Source: Eggerthellaceae bacterium UBA3686
GTDB taxonomy: Bacteria; Actinomycetota; Coriobacteriia; Coriobacteriales; Eggerthellaceae
NCBI GenBank assembly: GCA_002371495.1
Contig: DFIX01000022.1
Coordinates: forward strand, 1-30,613
DNA length: 30,613 bases
Reading direction: 5' to 3'
Part shown: piece by piece, positions 1 through 7,432 of the stretch
How the letters are laid out: each line of letters starts with the position of its first letter
Position numbering within the stretch: the first letter of the stretch is position 1
The notes under the pieces: model-generated
Database searches by the model: none
Seen by the model: only the letters and a program-made list of their open reading frames with translations
What the model was told of the DNA's origin: nothing
Position numbers and translations under genes: made by a program

Positions 1-77
1 CGCCCCCTTTCAGCATGGTTTCAGGAGCCAGGCCTACCATGTTGGGGAATCTGGAAGCAAAGAAAGGAACGAAAACA

Positions 78-770
78 ATGGACATCCTCTTCACCTCGGT
101 GCTCGGTTCGGCCGAGTCAGCCATGACGACGGCGAGCTCGGCGGGCTTTATGTGGTGCACCTTGGCCTCGCTCGTGCTCGGACTATTTGCGGCGCTTATA
201 TATATGTACAAGCACAACTACTCGAAGAACTTCGTGATTACGCTGGCGCTCCTGCCCGTGATCGTGCAGATGGTCATCACCTTGGTAAACGGTAACATCG
301 GAGCCGGCGTTGCGGTTATGGGCGTGTTCAACCTCGTGCGCTTCCGCTCAATAGCGGGCACGGCGAAGGATATAGGCAGCGTCTTTCTAGCGATGGCCAT
401 CGGCCTCGCCACCGGCATGGGCTACATCGGCATAGCCGCGCTGCTTACGGTTATCGTCGGCGTTTTCAACATCGTCTACGTGACGACGCCGTTCGGAAAT
501 CCGCGCGAGGTCTCCAAACAATTGCGCATCACCGTTCCCGAGGACCTCGAGTTCGAAGGCGTGTTCGACGAAGTGCTGGCCACCTATACGAATCGTTACG
601 AGCTGCAAAACGTCGAAACCACCAATATGGGCAGTCTCTATCAGGTCGATTACCTGGTTTCGATGAAAGCTGCAGGGCTCGAGAAGCGTATGATCGACGA
701 GCTGCGCTGCCTGAACGGCAACCTGAAGATCACGCTCGGCATGCCGCGCGTCAAGGGCGAGGTGCTGTAA
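78..770 (+). CDS. DUF4956 family membrane protein
   Basis: A 230-residue integral membrane protein of the DUF4956 family, whose biochemical role is not established. Hydrophobic segments lie at about residues 22-44, 52-70 and 99-136. Between them is the family-type motif FNLVRFRS (about 84-91), and a soluble, probably cytoplasmic domain of about 90 residues follows. The ATG at 78 is chosen because AAAGGAA lies about 9 bases upstream. An in-frame ATG at 15 also exists but would add 21 residues of unlikely leader. In many bacteria DUF4956 genes follow a VTC-like polyphosphate polymerase gene; the upstream gene is outside this window, so that link is inference. Family assignment is from memory of the motif and topology. 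Confidence 0.8.
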   Translation: MDILFTSVLGSAESAMTTASSAGFMWCTLASLVLGLFAALIYMYKHNYSKNFVITLALLPVIVQMVITLVNGNIGAGVAVMGVFNLVRFRSIAGTAKDIGSVFLAMAIGLATGMGYIGIAALLTVIVGVFNIVYVTTPFGNPREVSKQLRITVPEDLEFEGVFDEVLATYTNRYELQNVETTNMGSLYQVDYLVSMKAAGLEKRMIDELRCLNGNLKITLGMPRVKGEVL

Positions 771-775
771 CCGCT

Positions 776-810
776 CGATGAGTTACCTTGCCAGGTAGCC
801 TGACTCATCG
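776..810 (+). terminator. Long hairpin after the DUF4956 gene
   Basis: Six bases after the DUF4956 stop codon an 8-bp arm (776-783) pairs with 803-810, and TACCT (784-788) pairs with AGGTA (793-797). This gives 13 base pairs with a TGCC loop and a 5-base bulge on the 3' side. No U-tract follows, so it may be a processing or RNA 3'-end hairpin rather than a classical intrinsic terminator. Confidence 0.45.
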
Positions 811-849
811 TCCGCACGCTGGCGCTTCGGTAGAAATCGGCAAGCGGTG

Positions 850-878
850 TGCACACAGAATCGATTTGCTGCTAACAT
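850..878 (+). promoter_or_regulatory. Candidate ppdK promoter
   Basis: TGCACA (850-855) and TAACAT (873-878) are separated by exactly 17 bases. A transcript would start near 885, just ahead of the hairpin at 891-912. This is a consensus match only; each hexamer fits about four of six positions. Confidence 0.4.
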
Positions 879-890
879 GACACCAGATGA

Positions 891-912
891 CGGACGGCCT
901 TCGGGCCGTTCG
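891..912 (+). other. TTCG-tetraloop hairpin in the ppdK leader
   Basis: CGGACGGCC (891-899) pairs with GGCCGTTCG (904-912) around a TTCG tetraloop, giving nine pairs with one G-U. It would sit at the very 5' end of the predicted ppdK transcript, about 40 bases before the Shine-Dalgarno sequence. It could stabilise the mRNA, or serve as a terminator for upstream transcription (only a short TTT follows). Confidence 0.45.
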
Positions 913-962
913 GAGTTTCTGTCAGTATCAGCGGAGCTGCAACAACGAGTAAGGAGTGCAAA

Positions 963-3674
963 GTGGCTGAGGCAGTGAAGCGCGTCTACAAGTTCGGACA
1001 TGACGCGCAGGGCAACAACGTGACTGAAGGCAACACCGACATGAAGTACGTGTTGGGCGGCAAGGGCGCAAACCTTGCCGAGATGGCCAACATCGGCCTG
1101 CCGGTCCCTCCGGGATTCACCATCACTTGCCAGACATGCATGGAGTATGCGAATGCAGACAACACGTGGCCCGAAGGCGCGCTCGACGAGATTGCCGAGT
1201 ACCGTGCCGACCTCGAGGAGCGCATGGGCAAGAAGATCGGCGACGACGCCGACCCGCTGTTGGTTTCCGTCCGCTCCGGCGCCCCCATGTCGATGCCCGG
1301 CATGATGGACACCGTTCTTAACTTGGGCTTGAACGACCGTTCTATCAACGGCCTCATCGCCCAGACCGAGAACCCCCGCTTCGCTTGGGACAGCTACCGC
1401 CGTTTCATTCAGATGTTCAGCAATGTTGTCATGGGCATCGACGGCGATAAATTCGAGCATGCCATTACGGCTGCCAAGGACGCCAAGGGCGTCAAGCAGG
1501 ACACCGAGCTCGACGCCGCCGACCTCGAGACGCTCGTCGGCGAGTTCAAGCAGATTTTCACCGACAGCGTCAGCGCCGAGGAATATCCCGAGCTGGTCGT
1601 CGATGGCAAGGTCGTGTTCCCGCAGGACCCGATGGTGCAGCTGAAGCTTGCAATCGAAGCGGTATTCGGTTCCTGGAACAACCCGCGCGCCACGCTCTAC
1701 CGCAAGCAGAACAAGATCGCTGACGATTTGGGCACGGCTGTTAACGTGCAGTGCATGGTGTTCGGCAACAAGGGCGAAACCTCGGCTACCGGCGTCGCCT
1801 TCACGCGCAACGCTGCCGACGGCACGAACGAGTTCTACGGCGACTACCTTGTCAACGCTCAGGGCGAAGACGTCGTGGCCGGCATCCGCAACACGTCGCC
1901 GATTTCCGAGCTCAAGAAGGTATCGGGCCTCGAAGAGGCTGGCCAGCAGCTCGAGGACATCTTCGTCCTTCTCGAAAAGCATTTCCGCGACATGATGGAT
2001 ATCGAGTTCACCATCGAGCAGGGCAAGCTCTTCATGCTGCAGACCCGCGTGGGCAAGCGCACTGCAGCCGCAGCTCTGAAGATCGCCATCGACATGGAAA
2101 AAGAAGGCCTCATCAGCAAGGAAGAGGCCGTCATGCGCGTAGCTCCCGAGCAGCTCGACCAGCTGCTTCATCCGCAGTTCGACAAGAACGCTTCCTACGA
2201 CGTCGTGGCACGCGGCCTGAACGCATCGCCCGGCGCTGCCGTGGGCGCTGCCGTGTTCTCGGCCGAGGCTGCCGTGGCTGCTGCCGAGCAGGGCAAGAAG
2301 ACCGTGCTCGTGCGCTGGGAGACTACGCCCGATGACCTGGCAGGCATGATTGCTGCCGAAGGCATCCTCACATCGCACGGTGGCAAGACCTCGCACGCAG
2401 CCGTTATCGCCCGCGGCATGGGAGCTCCGTGCGTCTGCGGTGTCGAGGCCCTGAAGATCGATGCCGAGAAGAAGGAAGCCGCCATCGCCGGCACCGATAT
2501 CGTCATCCGCGAAGGCGACATGATTTCGCTCGACGGCACCACCGGTATCGTGGTTCTGGGTGCGGTCGACCTGGTCCAGCCCGAGCTGACCGGCGATCTG
2601 GACACCATCCTCGAATGGGCCGACGAATTCCGTACGCTGGGCGTTCGCGCCAATGCCGACAACCCTGCTGATGCGCAGCTCTCGCGCGACTTCGGCGCGC
2701 AGGGCATTGGCCTGTGCCGTACCGAGCACATGTTCCTGGGCGACCGCAAGCAGATCGTGGCCGACATGATTCTGGCCGAGAAGGGCGGCGCCGAATACGA
2801 GGCCGCGCTCGACAAGCTCTACGAGGCGCAACAGGGCGACTACTACGAGATGCTCAAGGCTATGGACGGCCTGCCCGTCATCATCCGCCTGCTCGACCCG
2901 CCGCTGCACGAGTTCCTGCCGGCACCGCGCGACCTGGCCATTCAGGTGGCCGTCGCCGAGGCGAAGGGCGAGGACTGCGCCGAGACCAAGAAGCTGCTTG
3001 CCGCTGCCGACGCCATGGCCGAGATGAACCCGATGCTGGGCCTGCGCGGCTGCCGTCTGGGCATCGTCATGCCGGGCCTGTCTGCCATGCAGGTGCGCGC
3101 CATCGCCACCGCTACGGGCAAGCTTATCAAGGAAGGCTACGATCCCAAGCCCGAGGTCATGATTCCGCTTGTCAGCATGGAAAACGAGCTCATCTACGTG
3201 CGCGAGGAAGCCGAGAAGGCAATTCACGAAGTCGAGGAGCGCGACGGCGTTGACCTGTCGTTCATCGAGATCGGCACGATGATCGAGCTTCCGCGTGCTG
3301 CCGTAACAGCAGACGAGATTGCCGAGAAGGCCGATTTCTTCAGCTTCGGCACCAACGACCTGACGCAGACGACGTTCGGCTTCAGCCGCGACGACGTCGA
3401 GGGCAAGTTCTTCAAGGATTACGAGAGTCTCGGCATCATGAAGGTCAACCCCTTCGCAACTGTCGATGACGGCGTAGTGAAGCTGATCGACATCGCCGTT
3501 AAGGGTGGTCGCGGCACGAACCCTGACCTGGTCACGGGCGTATGCGGCGAGCACGGCGGCGACCCCGATTCCATCAAGAAGTTCCACAAGGTGGGTCTGA
3601 ACTACGTGTCTTGCTCACCGTACCGCGTACCCGTTGCCCGCCTCGCTGCGGCACAGGCCGCGCTGGCCAAGTAG
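963..3674 (+). CDS. ppdK: Pyruvate, phosphate dikinase
   Basis: This enzyme reversibly converts pyruvate, ATP and phosphate to PEP, AMP and pyrophosphate in the cytoplasm. At 903 residues it has the usual length. The N-terminal ATP-grasp part contains SMPGMMDTVLNLG. The swivelling phosphohistidine domain contains GGKTSHAAVIARG with catalytic His478. The C-terminal PEP/pyruvate barrel contains GLCRTEHMF and VCGEHGGDP with catalytic Cys861. The start is GTG at 963, six bases after a good AAGGAG (951-956). It stands alone between its own candidate promoter and a strong terminator. In anaerobes this enzyme often works with lower glycolysis, and gapA, pgk and tpiA lie further along this window. 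Codon bias leaves almost the whole opposite strand open. Confidence 0.97.
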   Translation: MAEAVKRVYKFGHDAQGNNVTEGNTDMKYVLGGKGANLAEMANIGLPVPPGFTITCQTCMEYANADNTWPEGALDEIAEYRADLEERMGKKIGDDADPLLVSVRSGAPMSMPGMMDTVLNLGLNDRSINGLIAQTENPRFAWDSYRRFIQMFSNVVMGIDGDKFEHAITAAKDAKGVKQDTELDAADLETLVGEFKQIFTDSVSAEEYPELVVDGKVVFPQDPMVQLKLAIEAVFGSWNNPRATLYRKQNKIADDLGTAVNVQCMVFGNKGETSATGVAFTRNAADGTNEFYGDYLVNAQGEDVVAGIRNTSPISELKKVSGLEEAGQQLEDIFVLLEKHFRDMMDIEFTIEQGKLFMLQTRVGKRTAAAALKIAIDMEKEGLISKEEAVMRVAPEQLDQLLHPQFDKNASYDVVARGLNASPGAAVGAAVFSAEAAVAAAEQGKKTVLVRWETTPDDLAGMIAAEGILTSHGGKTSHAAVIARGMGAPCVCGVEALKIDAEKKEAAIAGTDIVIREGDMISLDGTTGIVVLGAVDLVQPELTGDLDTILEWADEFRTLGVRANADNPADAQLSRDFGAQGIGLCRTEHMFLGDRKQIVADMILAEKGGAEYEAALDKLYEAQQGDYYEMLKAMDGLPVIIRLLDPPLHEFLPAPRDLAIQVAVAEAKGEDCAETKKLLAAADAMAEMNPMLGLRGCRLGIVMPGLSAMQVRAIATATGKLIKEGYDPKPEVMIPLVSMENELIYVREEAEKAIHEVEERDGVDLSFIEIGTMIELPRAAVTADEIAEKADFFSFGTNDLTQTTFGFSRDDVEGKFFKDYESLGIMKVNPFATVDDGVVKLIDIAVKGGRGTNPDLVTGVCGEHGGDPDSIKKFHKVGLNYVSCSPYRVPVARLAAAQAALAK

Positions 3675-3698
3675 AACCTTCTACACAAGCCGATCCTC

Positions 3699-3728
3699 AA
3701 GGGAGCCTTTTCAGGCTCCCTTTTGTTG
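3699..3728 (+). terminator. Intrinsic terminator of ppdK
   Basis: GGGAGCCT (3701-3708) pairs perfectly with AGGCTCCC (3713-3720) around a 4-base loop. Flanking AA and TT extend the stem, and TTTTGTTG follows. It lies 25 bases after the ppdK stop. Confidence 0.9.
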
Positions 3729-3731
3729 TGC

Positions 3732-3758
3732 GTGCAAAAGGGTCAGATCCTTTTGCAC
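3732..3758 (+). repeat. REP-like perfect palindrome
   Basis: GTGCAAAAGG (3732-3741) and CCTTTTGCAC (3749-3758) form a perfect 10-bp stem around the loop GTCAGAT. It sits between the convergent genes ppdK and mnmA, right behind the ppdK terminator. The core AGGGTCAGATCCTTTT resembles short dispersed palindromes of REP type in other genomes. No second copy was seen in this window, so the repeat status is inferred. It could also serve as the 3'-end hairpin of mnmA, though no U-tract follows on that strand. Confidence 0.5.
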
Positions 3759-3777
3759 TAGGGGCTATTGCACGTTG

Positions 3778-4890
3778 TTAGAGGCTGCGCTCGATGGTGC
3801 CACCGCAGACAACCGTATCGTTATCGTAGACGACGGCAGCTTGGCCTGGGGCGCAGGCGCGTTGGGGCGCATCGAACGTGACACGCACGCTGTCGTCGTC
3901 GATCTGCTCGACGATGGCGCCTTGGGGGCGCTGGCGGTAATGGGCCTTTACCATAAAGTGTTCGGGCGCAGAGAGGCTTGCGCGCGCAATGAAGTTAACG
4001 TCGCGGACTTCTATAGAGGTGCAAACGGCCCGAGAAGCAATGTCGACGACAAGCTCGTTTCGGTCGGGGTTCTTCGCGAAGACGTACAGCGGCTCGCTGT
4101 AAGCGACGCCGATGCCCTTACGCTGGCCGACGGTGTAATGGACCAATCCAGCGTGCGTGCCGATACGCGTTCCGTCGCGAAGTACAATGGGCCCCGGAGG
4201 GAACTCGATTCCGCGACGTCTGTGTATGAAGGCCGCATAATCTCCGTCTGGAACGAAGCAGATGTCTTGGCTCTCGGCTTTCTGAGCGTTGATGAACCCA
4301 TGCGATTGGGCGATTTCCCTTACTTGTGGTTTCGTGTAGTCACCGAGCGGGAACAGCATGTGGGCGAGTGTGTCTTGGCTGAGGTGGAACAGGACGTACG
4401 TCTGGTCCTTGTTCTGATCGACCGCGCGCGAAAGCTCGAAACGTCCAGTTGACTCGTTGAAGCCGCGTCGAGCGTAATGTCCGGTTGCCACATAGTCGAA
4501 GCCGAGGTCGATCCTGCGCTGCTGCAGCGACGCAAACTTCAGATAGCGGTTGCAATCTATGCAGGGGTTCGGCGTCCGCCCGCGCAAGTAGCCGTCGCAA
4601 AAACGGTCGATGACTTCGCGGTTGAACGTGCGTGCGAAATTGTATACAAAATGCTCGATTCCGAGCGACAGGCATACCTGGCGCGCATCATCGGCATCTT
4701 TCAGCGAACAGCAGGTCGTGCTGCCGCCTTCTTCCTGCGCTTCATCGAGCAGGCAGGCGTCCTCGTCGCTGAACAGGCGCATTGTGGCGCCCGTGACGTC
4801 GTAACCGGCTTCGAGCAGCACGAGCGCGGCAGCAGAGCTGTCGACTCCGCCGCTCATGGCCATCAGCACTTTTTCGGATCTCGAATTCAT
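3778..4890 (-). CDS. mnmA: tRNA-specific 2-thiouridylase MnmA
   Basis: MnmA uses ATP and relayed persulfide sulfur to thiolate uridine 34 of tRNA-Lys, -Glu and -Gln in the cytoplasm. At 370 residues it has family length. The PP-loop SGGVDSS is at residues 13-19, and GRTPNPCIDCNRYLKF carries Cys113, matching the first catalytic cysteine. ATGHYAR lies near 136-142, and SQDICFVPDGDY carries the second catalytic cysteine, Cys211. The C-terminal beta-barrel region is complete. The ATG at 4890 has no clear Shine-Dalgarno sequence. A TANNNT hexamer lies six bases upstream, so the mRNA may be leaderless. CysK, on the same strand upstream, makes cysteine, the sulfur source for this pathway, but a terminator separates the two genes. 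Confidence 0.95.
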   Translation of the reverse strand: MNSRSEKVLMAMSGGVDSSAAALVLLEAGYDVTGATMRLFSDEDACLLDEAQEEGGSTTCCSLKDADDARQVCLSLGIEHFVYNFARTFNREVIDRFCDGYLRGRTPNPCIDCNRYLKFASLQQRRIDLGFDYVATGHYARRGFNESTGRFELSRAVDQNKDQTYVLFHLSQDTLAHMLFPLGDYTKPQVREIAQSHGFINAQKAESQDICFVPDGDYAAFIHRRRGIEFPPGPIVLRDGTRIGTHAGLVHYTVGQRKGIGVAYSEPLYVFAKNPDRNELVVDIASRAVCTSIEVRDVNFIARASLSAPEHFMVKAHYRQRPQGAIVEQIDDDSVRVTFDAPQRACAPGQAAVVYDNDTVVCGGTIERSL

Positions 4891-4896
4891 GTGTGA

Positions 4897-4924
4897 AGCT
4901 TACCACAGCGTTATGGGCGTTAAA
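4897..4924 (-). promoter_or_regulatory. Candidate mnmA promoter (leaderless type)
   Basis: Read on the minus strand, TTTAAC (4919-4924) is followed after 16 bases by TAAGCT (4897-4902), then six bases to the mnmA ATG. This spacing would put the transcription start at or next to the start codon. The hexamers are imperfect, so confidence is low. Confidence 0.3.
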
Positions 4925-4951
4925 GGGTCGGCGGCGGGGCGCATCCCGGTG

Positions 4952-5131
4952 CTCGGCTGTTACTGTTTACGCCCCCAGCAGCCCATGTCTGCGACGGGGT
5001 ACGTAGCCGCTTGCGAAGCTGCAAACTTCAAACATCACAAAACGAGAGTAGCTGTAGGCTTAGCGCCCTGCCGCTGACATGGGCGAACAGCCGAGAGGCC
5101 AGTGTAAACAGAACCGCTCGGCTCGCGAGCG
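4952..5131 (+). ncRNA. Candidate structured RNA, family unknown
   Basis: The gap between mnmA and cysK holds a coherent fold. CTCGGCTGTT (4952-4961) is complementary to 5086-5095. GCCCATGTC (4981-4989) is complementary to 5076-5084, and this helix continues inwards through 4991-4993/5072-5074 and 4995-5000/5065-5070 with single mismatches. CTGTTTAC (4963-4970), inside the 19-base bulge, is complementary to 5104-5111 outside the closing helix, which makes a potential pseudoknot. G-U pairs (4996/5069, 5000/5065, 4971/5103) become C-A mismatches on the other strand, favouring plus. The apical part holds an A-rich stretch (5021-5048). A 6-bp hairpin (5115-5120/5126-5131) followed by ATCTT could end it. 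No clear promoter is seen. It lacks the T-arm and CCA of tmRNA and the conserved cores of RNase P and SRP RNA. A 6S-like rod is possible. Confidence 0.42.
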
Positions 5132-5180
5132 ATCTTAAGCGCCATGATGAAACGGAAGCCGACGGGAATCTTCTTCTGTC

Positions 5181-5231
5181 AAAATAAGCCGGACAGCTCG
5201 GAAGAGAGGATGGGGGAGCCGAGCTGCCGGC
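5181..5231 (-). terminator. Intrinsic terminator of cysK
   Basis: Read on the minus strand, GCCGG-CAGCTCGG (5231-5219) pairs with CCGAGCTG-T-CCGGC (5201-5188) through 13 pairs with one bulged base. The U-rich tail TTATTTT (5187-5181) follows. It lies about 40 bases after the cysK stop. Confidence 0.85.
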
Positions 5232-5268
5232 CTTCGGGTGAACGGATGAGCTAAAAACGTTTTGCGGC

Positions 5269-6198
5269 TTAAAAGCTGAACATAGCGGTCGAAAGGTAGC
5301 GCTCGCCAGTATCGGGCAAGATCGCCACGATGAGTTTCCCCTCGTTCTCGGGGCGTTCGGCGAGCTTTCGGGCAGCTGCGACGGCAGCGCCTGACGAGAT
5401 GCCCACGAGAAGCCCGTCTTTGCCGGCCAGCTCGCGTCCGGCTTCGAACGCCTCCTCATCATCGATCGTCAAGACTTCGTCGTAGATTTCGGTGTCGAGG
5501 GTATCTGGAATGAAGCCGGCGCCGATTCCCTGGATCTTATGCGCACCGGGCGTGCCGGTGGTAAGGACAGGCGAGCCCGCGGGTTCGACGGCTACCACCT
5601 TAACGTCGGGATTTTGGGCTTTCAGGTACTTGCCAGTTCCCGAAACCGTGCCTCCGGTACCCACGCCTGCGACGAGGATATCGACTTTGCCTTCAGTATC
5701 CCGCCAGATTTCGGGACCGGTCGTTGATGCGTGGATTGCCGGGTTCGCAGGGTTTGTGAACTGGCTCGGTATGAACGAGTTCTCGATCTCGGCCGCGAGT
5801 TCCTGAGCCTTTTCGATTGCGCCCGTCATGCCCTTCGCGCCTTCGGTCAGCACGAGCTCGGCGCCGTATGCCTTCATGAGGTTTCGACGTTCGACCGACA
5901 TCGTCTCGGGCATCGTGATAATGAGCCTGTTACCGCGGGCGGCGGCGATGGAGGCCAGGCCGATACCGGTGTTTCCGGAGGTGGGCTCGATGAGTACGGT
6001 GTTCGCATCTATCTTTCCGGCTGCTTCGGCCTCGTCGATCATGGCCTTGGCGATGCGGTCCTTGACCGAACCAGCAGGATTGAAGAACTCGACCTTTCCA
6101 ACGATGGTCGCCTTGAGGCCGTGGTTCTGCTCGTAATGCGTCAGTTCTACGAGGGGCGTGTTGCCAATGAGCTCCGCTACGCTTTTGTGGATCGACAT
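5269..6198 (-). CDS. cysK: Cysteine synthase A (O-acetylserine sulfhydrylase)
   Basis: This PLP enzyme makes L-cysteine from O-acetylserine and sulfide in the cytoplasm. The 309-residue length is typical. NPAGSVKDR carries the PLP-binding Lys46. TSGNTG (73-78) binds the substrate carboxylate, and GVGTGGTVSGTG is the phosphate-binding glycine loop. The ATG at 6198 is chosen because AGAAGGAAA lies just upstream. The longer open frame to 6390 would run through the promoter. A well-formed promoter (TTGACT, 17 bases, TAGGAT) lies upstream and diverges from mtnA, and an intrinsic terminator lies downstream, so it appears monocistronic. The last residues, TAMFSF, end the protein as in other short CysK proteins. 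Confidence 0.95.
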   Translation of the reverse strand: MSIHKSVAELIGNTPLVELTHYEQNHGLKATIVGKVEFFNPAGSVKDRIAKAMIDEAEAAGKIDANTVLIEPTSGNTGIGLASIAAARGNRLIITMPETMSVERRNLMKAYGAELVLTEGAKGMTGAIEKAQELAAEIENSFIPSQFTNPANPAIHASTTGPEIWRDTEGKVDILVAGVGTGGTVSGTGKYLKAQNPDVKVVAVEPAGSPVLTTGTPGAHKIQGIGAGFIPDTLDTEIYDEVLTIDDEEAFEAGRELAGKDGLLVGISSGAAVAAARKLAERPENEGKLIVAILPDTGERYLSTAMFSF

Positions 6199-6238
6199 GT
6201 GTTTCCTTCTTTCTGGTCTCGCCAATTCATTTTTAGAA

Positions 6239-6267
6239 ATCCTAGATAAACACTGGGAATAAGTCAA
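6239..6267 (-). promoter_or_regulatory. cysK promoter
   Basis: On the minus strand TTGACT (6267-6262) and TAGGAT (6244-6239) are separated by 17 bases, close to the sigma-70/SigA consensus. The start point would be near 6232, leaving a leader of about 34 bases that contains the Shine-Dalgarno sequence. It faces away from the mtnA promoter. Confidence 0.7.
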
Positions 6268-6298
6268 GAAACGAATCTCGCTTATTATTGTACGCGTC

Positions 6299-6307
6299 TG
6301 CGATAAT
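6299..6307 (+). promoter_or_regulatory. Candidate mtnA promoter, extended -10
   Basis: TGCGATAAT is an extended -10 element (TG at 6299-6300, GATAAT at 6302-6307). The -35 region is weak. It would start a transcript near 6314 with a leader of about 75 bases to mtnA. Confidence 0.4.
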
Positions 6308-6388
6308 GCGTTACAGCTAAAACTGATTGCGCATCGCGTATCGGTCGCAGAGTGTGGCGATCGAACGAGGCAGAAGGGCGGAAACGTC

Positions 6389-7423
6389 ATGCAGCTTAAT
6401 CTGGAAAACCTTCCGAAATCGCTCGAGCTAGTTCGGGCAGATGTAGATATCGAGTTCCGCTATGTCGATCAGCGACTGTTACCTGGCGAACTTGTCATTG
6501 CCGCAACGAGTAGCTGGCGTGATGTTGTTGACACCGTGAAGACGCTCGCCGTGCGCGGGGCTCCTGCCCTCGGAATTGCAGGTGCGGCAGCTATGGCGCT
6601 TTGGGCGAGATACGATGGCGAAACGAAGCTCGATGAAGTTTCGCACATTGTGGCCAACGCAAGGCCGACGGCAGTTAATCTGAGCTGGGGCGTACAGCGC
6701 GCGCTCGAGGTCGCGCACGGCCGCGCCTCTGATGGCGACGACGACGGCTTGGGAGCTGCGATAGCCGACGACCTCTTTACCCTCGTGCAGGATATGCAGA
6801 CCGAAGACGAACGAACGAACCGGTCTATTGGTGCGAACGGGGCCGAGCTCCTGGCCCCCGGGTCGCGGATACTCACGCACTGCAACGCAGGAAGCCTTGC
6901 CACGTACTTTTACGGAACGGCGCTTGGCGTTGTGTACTCAGCTGCGGAGCAGGGCAAGGTCGAGCGCGTATACGCCGACGAGACGCGCCCGGTGGGCCAA
7001 GGGGCCCGCTTGACGGCGTGGGAGCTCTCGAAAGCCGGCGTTCCCGTTACCCTCATATGCGACAACATGGCGGCGAGCCTGATGGCACAGGGCAGGGTCG
7101 ACGCCGTTATAGTCGGCGCAGATCGCATTGCGAAAAACGGCGATGCCGCGAACAAGATCGGCACGTATGGGCTCGCCGTCCTCGCGCACGAACATGGTAT
7201 CCCATTCTACGTGGCCGCCCCCATGTCGACCGTCGACGCCTCGCTCGCCGACGGCTCGGGCATAGTAATCGAGCAGCGCGCTGCCGAAGAAGTGCTGGCG
7301 CATCCCATCAAAGGGGTCGATGTGTACAACCCCGCGTTCGACGTGACGCCGGCACGCTATATTGCGAAGATTGTTACGGAAAAAGGCGCCTTTGCGCCCA
7401 AAGAGCTCGAAGCACGGCTATAA
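6389..7423 (+). CDS. mtnA: S-methyl-5-thioribose-1-phosphate isomerase
   Basis: MtnA isomerises 5-methylthioribose-1-phosphate to the ribulose form in methylthioadenosine salvage. At 344 residues it has family length. Seen motifs are VRGAPALGIAGA near 51-62, ILTHCNAGSLAT with the catalytic Cys165, YADETRPVGQGARLTAWEL, and GADRIAKNGDAANKIGT with the catalytic Asp245. The Cys/Asp pair matches the MtnA branch of the eIF2B-like fold, rather than the ribose-1,5-bisphosphate isomerase or true eIF2B branches. An AGAAGGGCGG sequence precedes the ATG. No other methionine-salvage genes are nearby, so the protein may feed a partial salvage or the DHAP-shunt type route. It is divergent from cysK. Confidence 0.92.
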   Translation: MQLNLENLPKSLELVRADVDIEFRYVDQRLLPGELVIAATSSWRDVVDTVKTLAVRGAPALGIAGAAAMALWARYDGETKLDEVSHIVANARPTAVNLSWGVQRALEVAHGRASDGDDDGLGAAIADDLFTLVQDMQTEDERTNRSIGANGAELLAPGSRILTHCNAGSLATYFYGTALGVVYSAAEQGKVERVYADETRPVGQGARLTAWELSKAGVPVTLICDNMAASLMAQGRVDAVIVGADRIAKNGDAANKIGTYGLAVLAHEHGIPFYVAAPMSTVDASLADGSGIVIEQRAAEEVLAHPIKGVDVYNPAFDVTPARYIAKIVTEKGAFAPKELEARL

Positions 7424-7424
7424 T
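7419..7424 (+). promoter_or_regulatory. Consensus -10 immediately before azlC
   Basis: A perfect TATAAT overlaps the mtnA stop codon and ends eight bases before the GTG of azlC. No Shine-Dalgarno sequence is visible, so azlC could be transcribed as a leaderless mRNA from here. No good -35 is seen at the expected distance. Confidence 0.4.
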
Positions 7425-7432
7425 CGCGTTTC

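Noticed and set aside
783..3587. 934-residue reading frame antisense to ppdK
   Set aside because: Its sequence has the skew expected of an antisense shadow, it lacks a ribosome-binding site, and it covers a certain ppdK gene. No domain was recognised.
4856..5077. 73-codon plus-strand frame between mnmA and cysK
   Set aside because: It overlaps the mnmA start and the structured RNA candidate, and has no ribosome-binding site and no recognisable protein.
4952..5111. Identification as tmRNA
   Set aside because: GACGGGG, a GCAAAC A-rich stretch and a nearby stop recall tmRNA. However, no T-arm (GTTCGA-like), no acceptor with CCA and no Ala-rich tag ending were found.
4891..5268. RNase P RNA or SRP RNA in the mnmA-cysK gap
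   Set aside because: The conserved P4 sequence GAGGAAAGTCC and the SRP tetraloop region were not found on either strand.
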